Source: Actinomycetospora termitidis (GTDB lineage Bacteria; Actinomycetota; Actinomycetes; Mycobacteriales; Pseudonocardiaceae). Taken from it: a DNA stretch of 64,000 bases. Of this stretch, positions 48,064-56,073 are shown one piece after another (position 1 is the first letter of the stretch; each line of letters starts with the position of its first letter). A program made the translations under genes and the position numbers. The notes under the pieces were generated by a model, which saw only the letters and a program-made list of their open reading frames with translations, was not told where the DNA came from and made no database searches. Where the stretch lies: positions 248,001 through 312,000 of the forward strand of contig NZ_JASVWF010000004.1 of the NCBI RefSeq assembly GCF_030286555.1, written 5' to 3'.

Positions 48064-49634
48064 CGGCCGACTCGCCGCGGGAGGCCTCCCCGCGGCGACG
48101 GCGTCCCGCGCGCGCGACGCTCCTGCGGGCGGTCGTAGCGGTCGTCGCCGGCGCCGCCCTGTTCGTCAGCTTCCCGCCGCTCGGCTGGTGGTGGGCAGCG
48201 CCCCTGGGCGTCGGTCTGCTGCTCACGGTCGTCGCCGACCGGTCCCCGCGGGGCGCCCTCGGGTGGGGCGCGCTGGCCGCCGTCGCCTACCAGTACCCGC
48301 TGCTGTCGTGGACCGGGACCTACGTGGGCGCGGTCTGGCTGGGTGCGCTGGCGGTGGTGGTGCTCGCCGTCGCGGTCCCGCTGGCGTTCGTGCCGCTCGT
48401 GGCCCGGCTGCCGGGAGCGCCGCTGTGGGCGGCGTGCCTGTGGGTCGCGGGGGAGGCGGTGATCGAGCGGGCCCCGTGGGGCGGCTTCCCCTGGGCCAAG
48501 CTCGCGTTCGGGCAGGCGGGCGGCGCCTACGCGAAGCTCGCCGCGCTCGGCGGGGCGCCGCTGGTGAGCTTCGCGGTCGTCCTCTCCGGCGCCGGGCTCT
48601 GGGCCCTGGCCCGTTCCCGACGGCGGGTCGTCCCCCTCGTGGGTGCGCTGGTGGCGGTCCTGGTCGGACCCGTCGTCGGGATGACGGTGCCGTCCCACGC
48701 GGCGACCGAGCCGGGGGACCGGACGATCACCGTGGCCGCCGTGCAGGGCAACGTCCCCCGAGCGGGGCTGGACTTCGCGAGCCAGCGCCGCGCGGTGCTC
48801 GACAACCACGTGCGCGAGACCCGGCTGCTCGCCGCCAGGGTGCGCGCCGGGCAGGAGCCGCGCCCGGACCTGGTGATCTGGCCCGAGAACTCCTCGGACA
48901 TCGACCCGTTCCGCAACGCGGACGCCGGTGCCGAGATCCAGGCGGTCACCGACGAGATCGGGGTCCCGGTGGTCGTCGGGGCGGTGCTGCGCGGCACGAT
49001 GAACGCCGAGGGCACGGAGCTGGTGCAGGGCCCGCGCAACGTCGCCGTCGTCTGGACCCCGCGGGTCGGGCCCACCGACCAGTACGCCAAGCGTCACCTG
49101 CTGCCGTTCGGCGAGTACATCCCCGTCCGGGGCCTCGCGTCGCTGTTCTCCGGCGACGTGGCCCGCGTGGTCGACTTCGAGCCCGGCACCGGGGACCCGG
49201 TCATCACCGCCGGCCCGGCCCGACTGGGCATCGCGACCTGCTACGAGGTGGTGTTCGACGGCGACGTCCGCGACGCCGTGACCGCGGGCGCCGACCTGCT
49301 GGCGGTCCCCACGAACAACGCCACCTTCGGCTTCACCACCATGACCTACCAGCAGCAGGGCATGAGCCGGCTCCGCGCGGTGGAGCACGACCGCGCCGTC
49401 GTCATCGCCGCGACCAGCGGGCAGAGCGCCGTGATCGCCCCCGACGGGACGGTGCTGGACCGGACCGGTGAACTCTTCACGCCCGGCGTGCTCGTCGACG
49501 AGGTCCCGCTGCGGACCACGACTACGCTGGCCACCCGGCTCGGCGCGGTCCCCGAGTGGGTGGCGGCCGGGCTGGCGGTGGCGGCGGTGGCCACCGCGCT
49601 GGTGGCGCGACGGCGGGAGGGGCGTGCGGGATGA
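48057..49634 (+). CDS. lnt: Apolipoprotein N-acyltransferase Lnt
   Basis: This 525-residue membrane enzyme transfers an acyl chain to the N-terminal Cys of lipoproteins. About six to eight N-terminal helices are followed by the periplasmic nitrilase domain (about 220-490). The catalytic triad is readable: Glu in LVIWPENSSDID, Lys in YAKRHLLPFGEYIP and Cys in IATCYEVVFDG. The last helix is near the C-terminus. Its ATGA overlap with the mannosyltransferase parallels mycobacteria, where Lnt and Ppm1 are one protein. It carries one recurrent 18-base word at 48613-48630. Confidence 0.92.
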   Translation: MLTADSPREASPRRRRPARATLLRAVVAVVAGAALFVSFPPLGWWWAAPLGVGLLLTVVADRSPRGALGWGALAAVAYQYPLLSWTGTYVGAVWLGALAVVVLAVAVPLAFVPLVARLPGAPLWAACLWVAGEAVIERAPWGGFPWAKLAFGQAGGAYAKLAALGGAPLVSFAVVLSGAGLWALARSRRRVVPLVGALVAVLVGPVVGMTVPSHAATEPGDRTITVAAVQGNVPRAGLDFASQRRAVLDNHVRETRLLAARVRAGQEPRPDLVIWPENSSDIDPFRNADAGAEIQAVTDEIGVPVVVGAVLRGTMNAEGTELVQGPRNVAVVWTPRVGPTDQYAKRHLLPFGEYIPVRGLASLFSGDVARVVDFEPGTGDPVITAGPARLGIATCYEVVFDGDVRDAVTAGADLLAVPTNNATFGFTTMTYQQQGMSRLRAVEHDRAVVIAATSGQSAVIAPDGTVLDRTGELFTPGVLVDEVPLRTTTTLATRLGAVPEWVAAGLAVAAVATALVARRREGRAG

Positions 49635-50440
49635 GTGCGGCGCAGGGGACACCCGTGCGTGAGCCTGCGGCTCCGGCCCCGGACGGCAGCGGGGTCCTCG
49701 TAGTCGTCCCGACCTACGACGAGCGGGAGAACCTCCCGGGCCTCGTGGAACGGGTCCTGGCGACGGTGCCCGCGGCGCGGCTGCTCGTGGTCGACGACGG
49801 CAGCCCGGACGGCACCGGCGAGCTCGCCGACGCGATGGCCGCCCGCGACGACCGCGTGGCCGTCCTGCACCACCACCCGAAGCGCGGCCTCGGCGCCGCC
49901 TACGTGGACGCGTTCGCGCATGTGATGGCGACGCACGGCGCGCACGACGTCGGGTGGGTCGTCCAGATGGACGCCGACGGGTCGCACGCCCCGGAGGACC
50001 TGCCGGCGCTGCTCGCGGCGGCGCGGACCGAGGGCGCCGATCTCGTGCTCGGGTCGCGCTACGTGCCGGGCGGTCGGGTCGTGAACTGGCCCTGGTACCG
50101 CGACGCGCTGTCCCGCTCGGCCAACGTGTACTCGCGACACGCCCTGCGGCTGCCGGTCCGCGACGTGACCGGGGGGTTCCGGCTGTTCCGCCGCGAGGTG
50201 CTGGCAGCGGTCACGGCCGCCCCGGTCTCCTCGCAGGGCTACTGCTTCCAGGTCGACCTGGCGTTCCGGGTGCAACGCGCGGGCTACACGGTGCGCGAGG
50301 TGCCGATCGTGTTCACCGAGCGCTGCGCCGGGGCGTCGAAGATGAGCGGCGCCGTCGTCCGCGAGGCATTGTGGCGGATCACCGCGTGGGCGGTGCGAGA
50401 TCGTCTCCGCACACGAGAACGCCCCGCCACCACGAGGTGA
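49631..50440 (+). CDS. ppm1: Polyprenol monophosphomannose synthase (Ppm1/DPM1)
   Basis: This 269-residue GT2 glycosyltransferase has VVVPTYDERENLPGLV, the nucleotide-sugar motif LLVVDDGSPDGTG, the DXD-like VVQMDADGSHAPED and a C-terminal region GYCFQVDLAFRVQRAGYTVREVPI with FTERCAGASKM. It makes polyprenyl-phospho-mannose, the donor for lipoglycan and glycoprotein mannosylation. It is soluble or peripheral, with no membrane anchor, and is made as a separate protein coupled to Lnt. ATG 49631. Confidence 0.93.
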   Translation: MSAAQGTPVREPAAPAPDGSGVLVVVPTYDERENLPGLVERVLATVPAARLLVVDDGSPDGTGELADAMAARDDRVAVLHHHPKRGLGAAYVDAFAHVMATHGAHDVGWVVQMDADGSHAPEDLPALLAAARTEGADLVLGSRYVPGGRVVNWPWYRDALSRSANVYSRHALRLPVRDVTGGFRLFRREVLAAVTAAPVSSQGYCFQVDLAFRVQRAGYTVREVPIVFTERCAGASKMSGAVVREALWRITAWAVRDRLRTRERPATTR

Positions 50441-50447
50441 CGGGGCG
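50420..50447. terminator. Hairpin between ppm1 and rbpA
   Basis: CGCCCCG pairs with CGGGGCG and inner CACC pairs with GGTG around an ACGA loop, with a single mismatch. It overlaps the ppm1 stop and lies 16 nt from the rbpA stop, so it can serve both convergent genes. Confidence 0.65.
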
Positions 50448-50462
50448 CGGTCCGCGGCCGGA

Positions 50463-50801
50463 TCAGGCTCCGCGACGTTCCTTCAGCAGACCGAGACGCT
50501 CGTCGAGCAGCTCCTGGAGCTCCGGCTCGGAGCGGCGCTCGAGCAGCATGTCCCAGTGCGTGCGCGGCGGCTTGGTCTTCTTCTGCTCGGGCTCGGTCCC
50601 GTCGATGCGCTTGCCCTCCTCGCCGTGGAGGCGGCACTCCCAGGTGACCGGGGCCTCGGCATCGTCGGAGAACGGGACCTCGAAGTCGTGGCCCTTGGGG
50701 CAGCGGTACGCGAAGGCGCGGCGGGGGGCGAGGTCGTGGTCGCGGTCGGTCTCGTAGCTGACGGCTCCGAGGCGGCTTCCACGGAGGACGCGGTCGGCCA
50801 T
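50463..50801 (-). CDS. rbpA: RNA polymerase-binding protein RbpA
   Basis: This 112-residue actinobacterial transcription factor binds RNA polymerase and group I/II sigma factors. MADRVLRGSRLGAVSYETDRDHDLAPR is the basic N-terminal and linker region. The core beta-barrel has the paired Cys (YRCPKGHDFEVPF and TWECRLHG), and the C-terminal sigma-interaction helices end THWDMLLERRSEPELQELLDERLGLL. ATG 50801 follows AAAGGA. An upstream promoter of the sigma-R type suits its known thiol-stress control in Streptomyces. Confidence 0.95.
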   Translation of the reverse strand: MADRVLRGSRLGAVSYETDRDHDLAPRRAFAYRCPKGHDFEVPFSDDAEAPVTWECRLHGEEGKRIDGTEPEQKKTKPPRTHWDMLLERRSEPELQELLDERLGLLKERRGA

Positions 50802-50866
50802 GAGTGCTGTCCTTTCCCTCGACTGCATGCGTGCGGACCCCTCACCGGGGTGGCACTCCAGGTCCC

Positions 50867-50893
50867 AACGCCCGGCGACGTGTGTTCGTTCCC
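50867..50893 (-). promoter_or_regulatory. Sigma-R-type promoter of rbpA
   Basis: On the minus strand GGGAAC (50893-50888) is followed after exactly 18 nt by GTT (50869-50867). This matches the GGGAAT-N18-GTT consensus of disulfide-stress sigma factors (SigR/SigH). Transcription would start about 57 nt before the rbpA ATG. Confidence 0.65.
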
Positions 50894-51023
50894 GTGACAC
50901 CGCCCGGACATGTGGTCGTGACCCGTCTCACGTGTCGCCGCGCGACGGTTCCCGACCCCTGGCACACATCGATGTGTTCACGTCCGTGTTACCCGCGGGG
51001 CGGGGACGTCACACCGGGCGCGC

Positions 51024-51812
51024 CTATCCGGCCCACTCTCCGCGGACGGCCAGGACGTCGCGGAGCAGGTCCGGACGGTCGGTCATCAGCCCGTCGACCC
51101 CGAGGTCGAGCAGCCGGTGCATCTCCGAGGGCCGGTCGATGGTCCAGACGTGGACCTCGATGCCCATTGCGTGGGCGGCCGCGATCGTCGTCGGGTCGAT
51201 CACGGGCAGCCCGCCGACGTGGGTCGGGAGCTGGGCGAGGTCCCCGCCGACCGGCACCCGGCGGGCGAGCCGGCTCGGCAGCACCGACCGCGTGCGCAGC
51301 GACAGCGCCGCGCGCGCGGAGACGCCGGTGACCACGCGGTCACCGAAGCGCTGCCGGACGGCGCGCAGCCGCCCCTCGTCCGTGCTCGCGACCGCGATCC
51401 GCTCGGCGACGTCGTCCCGCTCCAGCAGCTCGAGCATCGGCCGCAGCGACCCGGGCGACTTGATGTCGACGTTGAACCGCAGCTCCGGCAGCGCCTCGAG
51501 GACCTCCTCCAGGCGCGGCAGCCGTTCCCGCCCCCGGACCCGCACGTCGGCGAGGTCGGCCCAGTCCATCGCCCGGAGCACCCCGGGGTGGCCGGCGACC
51601 CGGCGCAGTGTCGCGTCGTGGTGGACGACGAGCACCCCGTCGCGGGTGGCGTGGACGTCGGTCTCGACGTAGGCGTAGCCCTCGTCCCGCGCACGGGTGA
51701 AGGCCGCGACGGTGTTCTCCAGGCCCTCGAGGTCCCCGACGTGCCAGCCCCGGTGGGCGAAGGCGCGGGGTCGGGCGGCGGCGAGGTACGGGTGGGAACG
51801 CACGGCCGGCAT
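51024..51812 (-). CDS. Glycerophosphodiester phosphodiesterase
   Basis: This 262-residue TIM-barrel GDPD hydrolyses glycerophosphodiesters to glycerol-3-phosphate and an alcohol. The catalytic and metal motifs are FAHRGWHVG with LENTVAAF, VETDVHATRDGVLVVHHD and RFNVDIKSPGS. Later VHVWTIDRPSEMHRLLDLGVDGLMTDRPDLL is the family's closing signature. No signal peptide is visible, so it is probably cytoplasmic. ATG 51812 chosen; the adjacent GTG 51815 is possible. Confidence 0.88.
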   Translation of the reverse strand: MPAVRSHPYLAAARPRAFAHRGWHVGDLEGLENTVAAFTRARDEGYAYVETDVHATRDGVLVVHHDATLRRVAGHPGVLRAMDWADLADVRVRGRERLPRLEEVLEALPELRFNVDIKSPGSLRPMLELLERDDVAERIAVASTDEGRLRAVRQRFGDRVVTGVSARAALSLRTRSVLPSRLARRVPVGGDLAQLPTHVGGLPVIDPTTIAAAHAMGIEVHVWTIDRPSEMHRLLDLGVDGLMTDRPDLLRDVLAVRGEWAG

Positions 51813-52051
51813 CACGGGGGTGCAGTGTGCCCGACCGGACCGACGCGTGGGTGTCGGCCGGACGGCCCCCACGTGTCACCCACGGGCACCCCTATGTCCC
51901 CCGTCCGCCGGGACACGCCGACGACACGACGTGATCACAGGGCCGACACGATGATCAGCCGTCACCCCGTGGCCACCTTGGGGGGATACGTACACATGGA
52001 GTAGTGTCGCCTCGGTCATCACGGATGGCGACCATCGAACTCGGGGGACGC

Positions 52052-52807
52052 ATGGGGCGCTCGCGGCACCGCCGCTCGCAGAGCACCGCCGCGTCCGCCG
52101 GGCTGCCGTCCTGGGCGCAGCGCCACCTCGACGAGGCGGGCCACGACGAGCCGGAGGCCCCGACCGCGGTGGTCGGCCGGCGGAGCGCGGCCGCCCGGGG
52201 CGGGGCCGGCCAGACCACGCGCGGCTGGGGCGTGGCGATCGTGTCGGTCGCCGCCGCGGTCACCGCCGTGCCGCTCGCCATCTCCTCGGTGGCCGCCGAC
52301 CGCTCGGACGAGCCGCTGCCGAAGATCAACACGTTCACCGCCGGTGCGCCCGGCCCGCTGCCCGGCTCGGGTGGCGTCGAGTCGGGGATCCGGGATTCCC
52401 GGCCCACCGTCATCGAGGGCGACCGGACCGGCTCGGGGCTCCTCCAGGTTCCCGACGGCGGGTCGGCCCCGGGTGCCGTCGCGGTCGCGCCGGCGCCCGT
52501 CCTCGTTCCCGCGCCGCGGCCGGCCGCCGTCGTGCGCCCGACGACGGCGGTCGCCCCACCGGCCCGGTCGGCCACCCGTCCGACGACGCCCACGACCACC
52601 ACCGGCACCACGACGTCCACGAAGCCCTCGGAGACGCCGAAGTCCGGCTCCACCCCGTCGAAGCCGAAGCCGACGACGAGCACCTCGAAGGCTGCTCCGG
52701 AGAAGAAGTCGACTCCGAAGCAGCAGGACGGGCTGCTTCCCGCAGTGGGCCGAACGGTGAACTCGGTCGGCGAGGCCGCGGGCGGCGTGGTCGGCGGTCT
52801 GCTCTGA
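52052..52807 (+). CDS. Membrane-anchored or secreted Thr/Pro/Lys-rich protein
   Basis: A 251-residue protein of no recognised family. The charged N-terminus (about 1-65) is followed by one hydrophobic segment (WGVAIVSVAAAVTAVPLAISSVAA), a signal anchor or a late signal peptide. The rest is low complexity: Pro/Val, then a Thr/Ser/Pro/Lys-rich stretch (TTPTTTTGTTTSTKPS), ending in a hydrophobic GEAAGGVVGGLL. ATG 52052 follows GGGGGA; ATG 52025 and GTG 52004 are also open. TAGTGT at 52002-52007 may be its -10. It contains an 18-base word at 52448-52465 (VPDGGS). Confidence 0.6.
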   Translation: MGRSRHRRSQSTAASAGLPSWAQRHLDEAGHDEPEAPTAVVGRRSAAARGGAGQTTRGWGVAIVSVAAAVTAVPLAISSVAADRSDEPLPKINTFTAGAPGPLPGSGGVESGIRDSRPTVIEGDRTGSGLLQVPDGGSAPGAVAVAPAPVLVPAPRPAAVVRPTTAVAPPARSATRPTTPTTTTGTTTSTKPSETPKSGSTPSKPKPTTSTSKAAPEKKSTPKQQDGLLPAVGRTVNSVGEAAGGVVGGLL

Positions 52808-52820
52808 CGCCTCGACGTCA

Positions 52821-53147
52821 CCTTGTCGCGGTGAATCCCCGCGACAGGACGGCGGGGGGAGCGGCCACTGGTCACCTTGTCGCGGCTTGCCACCGTCCAC
52901 CCTGCACCTTGTCGCTGTGAATCCTCGCGACAAGGCGACGGGGCAACGCCGATAGACCGCGACAAGGCGTCGGGTTCCAGCTTGTCGCTGTGAATCCCCG
53001 CGACAACACGTCCGCCGAGCACACGGCACGGCACCCGCAGCCCCACAACAGCACCTGTCGCGGCTTTCCACCGTCCACGCGGCACCTTGTCGCTGTGAAT
53101 CCCCGCGACAAGGCGCCGGGGGAGCGCCGGTAACCCGCGACAAGGCG
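52821..53147. repeat. Cluster of palindromic repeats (REP/BIME-like)
   Basis: Four palindromes, CCTTGTCGC - TGTGAATCCCC - GCGACAAGG and variants, lie at 52821-52848, 52907-52935, 52981-53006 and 53085-53113. They are embedded in a ~97-bp composite unit present twice as direct repeats (52873-52969 and 53052-53147, roughly nine tenths identical by eye). Half-sites GCGACAAGGCG and TTGTCGCGGCTT complete it. The region lies between a rightward gene and the leftward ligD. Spacers are not uniform, so it is not CRISPR. Confidence 0.8.
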
Positions 53148-53160
53148 CGCCCACCCCGGA

Positions 53161-54594
53161 CTACGGCAGCTCCACACCCTCCGCGAGCGCGCCCGCGTAG
53201 AGATCACCGTGCTCGGCGATGCGCGCGAGGACGTCCGACGGCGAGAACACCAGCGTGTCCGGGTCCTCGCACGCGGCGACCTCCTCCCAGGTCAGTGGGG
53301 TCGACACGGTCGGTGCGCCGTGCGCGGCGCGGGCCCGGAGCGAGTACGGCGCCACGGTGGTCTTGGCGACGTTGTTCTGCGACCAGTCGATGAACACCTT
53401 CCCGCGCCGGCGGTCCTTCGCCATCACGGCCGTGACCGCGTCCGGGGTCTCGCGGGCCAGCTCCTGGGCGATCGCCCGCGCGTACTCGGAGGTGCGGCCC
53501 GGATCCTCCACGACGACCGGCGCGGTCATCTGCATCCCCTTCGACCCGCTCGTCTTGACCACCGGGGCGAGCCCGTCGTCCTGCAGGCGGTCCCGCACCC
53601 GCAGCGCCACGGCGCAGCACTCGAGCAGCCCGGTCGACGGGCCGGGGTCGAGGTCGAACACCAGCTCGTCGGGCGGCAGGCGCACGTCCTCCGCGTCCCC
53701 GCCGTCGGACCCGTCGGGAACGCGCCACTGCGGCACGTGCAGCTCCAGCACAGCGAGGTTCGCCAGGTAGACCAGCGTCGCCAGCTCCTCCACGACGACG
53801 AACTCCGCCGTCGAGGTCCCCTTCGACGAGCCCGGGGTGGGCACGACGACCGTCCGCAACCACGACGGGGCGTTGCGGCCGGCGTTCTTCTCGTAGAACG
53901 ACTCGGCGTCGATGCCGTCCGGGAAGCGGCGCAGGGTGAGCGGCCGGCCCGCGAGGTGGGGGAGGACCGTGTCGGCGACGCGGGCGTAGTAGTCGATCAC
54001 CGCGTTCTTCGGAGTACCCGGGTACAGCTCCTTGTCCAGGTTGGACAGCTTCAACGTCCGCCCGCCGACCGACACCCGCGGTGACTGCACGTCCTTGCGC
54101 TCGGACGCCTTCGTCGTCCCGTCATCGGTCTTCTTCGTGACGAGCCAGTCCTTCGGGTCGTCGTTGCGCTTCGGCCGGAAGAACACGAACCGCCCGTCGG
54201 CCTTCTCCCCGCGCAGGGTGACCGCGACCTCGTCGTCCTGCCACTTCTCGGTCTCGTAGGTCCCGGAGTCCCAGACCGTCATGCTGCCGCCGCCGTACTC
54301 GCCGGCGGGGATCTCGCCGTGGAAGTCGAGGTACTCCAACGGGTGGTCCTCGGTGTGCACCGCGAGGCGCGGGGTGCCGGGGGACTCCGGGAGCCCCTTG
54401 GGCACCGCCCAGCAGACGAGCACGCCGCCGCGCTCGAGGCGCACGTCGTAGTGCAGCCGTCGGGCGTGGTGCTCCTGGATCACGAACCGGCCGCCCGCAT
54501 CGGTGTCGGCCGCCCCGACCTCCCCGAACGGTTCCGGCGTCCGCCCCGGGTCCCGTTTGTCCCGGTACGTCCTGAGCTCGCCCACGGCGCCCAT
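53161..54594 (-). CDS. LigD-like NHEJ protein: phosphoesterase plus polymerase, no ligase
   Basis: This 477-residue protein carries two of the three LigD modules. The N-terminal 3'-phosphoesterase domain (about 35-150) has FVIQEHHARRLHYDVRLERGG and GEYGGGSMTVWDSGTYE. The polymerase/primase domain (about 185-470) has GPSTGLLECCAVAL, the metal-binding LVFDLDPG, KTSGSKGMQM and FIDWSQNN with its third Asp. The ATP-dependent ligase module is absent. It could process double-strand ends with a separate ligase and Ku, neither of which is in the window. ATG 54594 directly follows GGGAGG. Confidence 0.88.
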   Translation of the reverse strand: MGAVGELRTYRDKRDPGRTPEPFGEVGAADTDAGGRFVIQEHHARRLHYDVRLERGGVLVCWAVPKGLPESPGTPRLAVHTEDHPLEYLDFHGEIPAGEYGGGSMTVWDSGTYETEKWQDDEVAVTLRGEKADGRFVFFRPKRNDDPKDWLVTKKTDDGTTKASERKDVQSPRVSVGGRTLKLSNLDKELYPGTPKNAVIDYYARVADTVLPHLAGRPLTLRRFPDGIDAESFYEKNAGRNAPSWLRTVVVPTPGSSKGTSTAEFVVVEELATLVYLANLAVLELHVPQWRVPDGSDGGDAEDVRLPPDELVFDLDPGPSTGLLECCAVALRVRDRLQDDGLAPVVKTSGSKGMQMTAPVVVEDPGRTSEYARAIAQELARETPDAVTAVMAKDRRRGKVFIDWSQNNVAKTTVAPYSLRARAAHGAPTVSTPLTWEEVAACEDPDTLVFSPSDVLARIAEHGDLYAGALAEGVELP

Positions 54595-54661
54595 CCTCCC
54601 TGTGTCCCCGCGGTGAAGGATCCCACTGTCGAGTCCCGTGCCCCGCCCCCGTGACCAGGCA

Positions 54662-54667
54662 TAGTCT
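54662..54667 (+). promoter_or_regulatory. -10 box TAGTCT of the fatty-acid gene pair
   Basis: TAGTCT ends 8 nt before GTG 54676, without a ribosome binding site, so the first gene is probably leaderless. Confidence 0.4.
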
Positions 54668-54675
54668 CCGGTGCC

Positions 54676-56064
54676 GTGGCCGAGGCGAGCACTGCGACGG
54701 AGATCGGGTCCGCGACGGCACACGAGCGGGCGGTGGCGGCGGCCCGGGAGCGGCTGGCGGCGTTGCCGGCGGACGCACCGGTCCGGCTGCACAAGAAGAC
54801 CTCCAACCTCTTCCGCTTCCGCGACGGCGCCGGTGGCCTCGAGGTCGACGGCCTCGACCGGGTGCTGCACGTCGACGTCGGGGCCCGCACCGCCGACGTC
54901 GGCGGCATGACCACCTACGAGGACCTGGTGGCCGCGACGCTGCCGCACGGGTTGATGCCGCTGGTCGTCCCGCAGCTCAAGACGATCACCCTGGGCGGGG
55001 CCGTCGTCGGGCTCGGCATCGAGTCGACCTCGTTCCGCGACGGGCTGCCCCACGAGTCCGTGCTCGCCGCCGACGTCCTCACCGGAGGCGGCGAGATCGT
55101 CCACGCCACCGCGGAGAACGAGCACGCGGACCTGCACGCCGGGCTGGCGAACTCCTACGGCACGCTCGGCTACGCGGTCGCGCTGACGATCGAGCTCGCG
55201 CCCGTCCGCCCGTTCGTCGCCCTGCGCCACCTGCGCTTCGACGACGCCGCGTCGATGGCCGACGCGTCGGCCCGCATCACGGCCGAGCGCGCCCACGACG
55301 GCGAGGCGGTCGACTTCCTCGACGGCACCGTCTTCTCCGCGGACGAGCAGTACCTGACCCTGGGGCGGATGGTCGACGAGGCCCCGTACCTCTCGGACTA
55401 CACCGGCCAGGGCATCTACTACCGCTCGATCCAGCAGCGGAGCACCGACTTCCTCTCCATCGCCGACTACCTGTGGCGCTGGGACACCGACTGGTTCTGG
55501 TGCTCGCGCGCGCTCGGGGTGCAGCACCCGCTGGTGCGCCGCGTGTGGCCCTCCCGGTACCGCCGCAGCGACGTCTACCGCCGCCTCGTCGCGCTGGACC
55601 GGCGCTACCGGTTCTCCGAGCGGATCCAGACCCGCGCCACCGGCGCGATCGGCGTCGAGCCGATCATCCAGGACGTCGAGGTGCCGGTGGAGCACCTCGC
55701 GGAGTTCCTCGACTTCTTCCACCGCGAGATCGGCATCGCGCCGGTCTGGGTCTGCCCGCTGCAGCTGCGCGGGGAGCGCACCTGGCCGCTCTACCCGCTC
55801 GAGCCGCACCGGACCTACGTCAACGTCGGCTTCTGGTCCGACGCGCTGCTGCGGCCCGGGATGGCACGGGACCACCACAACCGGCTCATCGAGCGGAAGC
55901 TCATGGAGCTCGACGGCCACAAGTCGCTGTACTCCACGGCGAGCTACACCCGCGAGGAGTTCGACACGCTCTACGGCGGGGAGCAGTACCGCCGGCTCAA
56001 GGAGCGCTACGACCCCGCGCGCCGTCTGCCCGATCTCTACACCAAATGCGTCGTGAACTCGTAG
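54676..56064 (+). CDS. FAD-binding oxidoreductase, probable 10-methyl fatty acid reductase (BfaA/TmsA-like)
   Basis: This 462-residue flavoprotein has an FAD_binding_4 (PCMH-type) domain. It begins with VRLHKKTSNLFRFRDG and contains LVVPQLKTITLGGAVVGLGIESTSF (FAD contact). The C-terminal half includes TDWFWCSRALGVQHPLVRRVWP and LYPLEPHRTYVNVGFW. This oxidase next to a cyclopropane synthase-like methyltransferase is the signature of tuberculostearic acid (10-methylstearate) synthesis, the oxidase reducing the 10-methylene intermediate. Assignment rests on gene pairing and family (inference). The downstream gene follows after 9 nt. Confidence 0.8.
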   Translation: MAEASTATEIGSATAHERAVAAARERLAALPADAPVRLHKKTSNLFRFRDGAGGLEVDGLDRVLHVDVGARTADVGGMTTYEDLVAATLPHGLMPLVVPQLKTITLGGAVVGLGIESTSFRDGLPHESVLAADVLTGGGEIVHATAENEHADLHAGLANSYGTLGYAVALTIELAPVRPFVALRHLRFDDAASMADASARITAERAHDGEAVDFLDGTVFSADEQYLTLGRMVDEAPYLSDYTGQGIYYRSIQQRSTDFLSIADYLWRWDTDWFWCSRALGVQHPLVRRVWPSRYRRSDVYRRLVALDRRYRFSERIQTRATGAIGVEPIIQDVEVPVEHLAEFLDFFHREIGIAPVWVCPLQLRGERTWPLYPLEPHRTYVNVGFWSDALLRPGMARDHHNRLIERKLMELDGHKSLYSTASYTREEFDTLYGGEQYRRLKERYDPARRLPDLYTKCVVNS

Positions 56065-56073
56065 GAGGAAGTC

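Noticed and set aside
50951..51023. Additional gene between rbpA and the GDPD gene
   Set aside because: Open frames there lack ribosome binding sites and continue into promoter sequence of rbpA.
52821..53113. PafBC-dependent (RecA-NDp-like) promoters from the TTGTCGCTG words
   Set aside because: No TANNNT -10 hexamer at the required distance, and the words are halves of hairpins in an intergenic repeat.
52821..53147. CRISPR array
   Set aside because: Repeats are palindromic but unevenly spaced, the intervening sequences are themselves repeated, and no cas genes are nearby.
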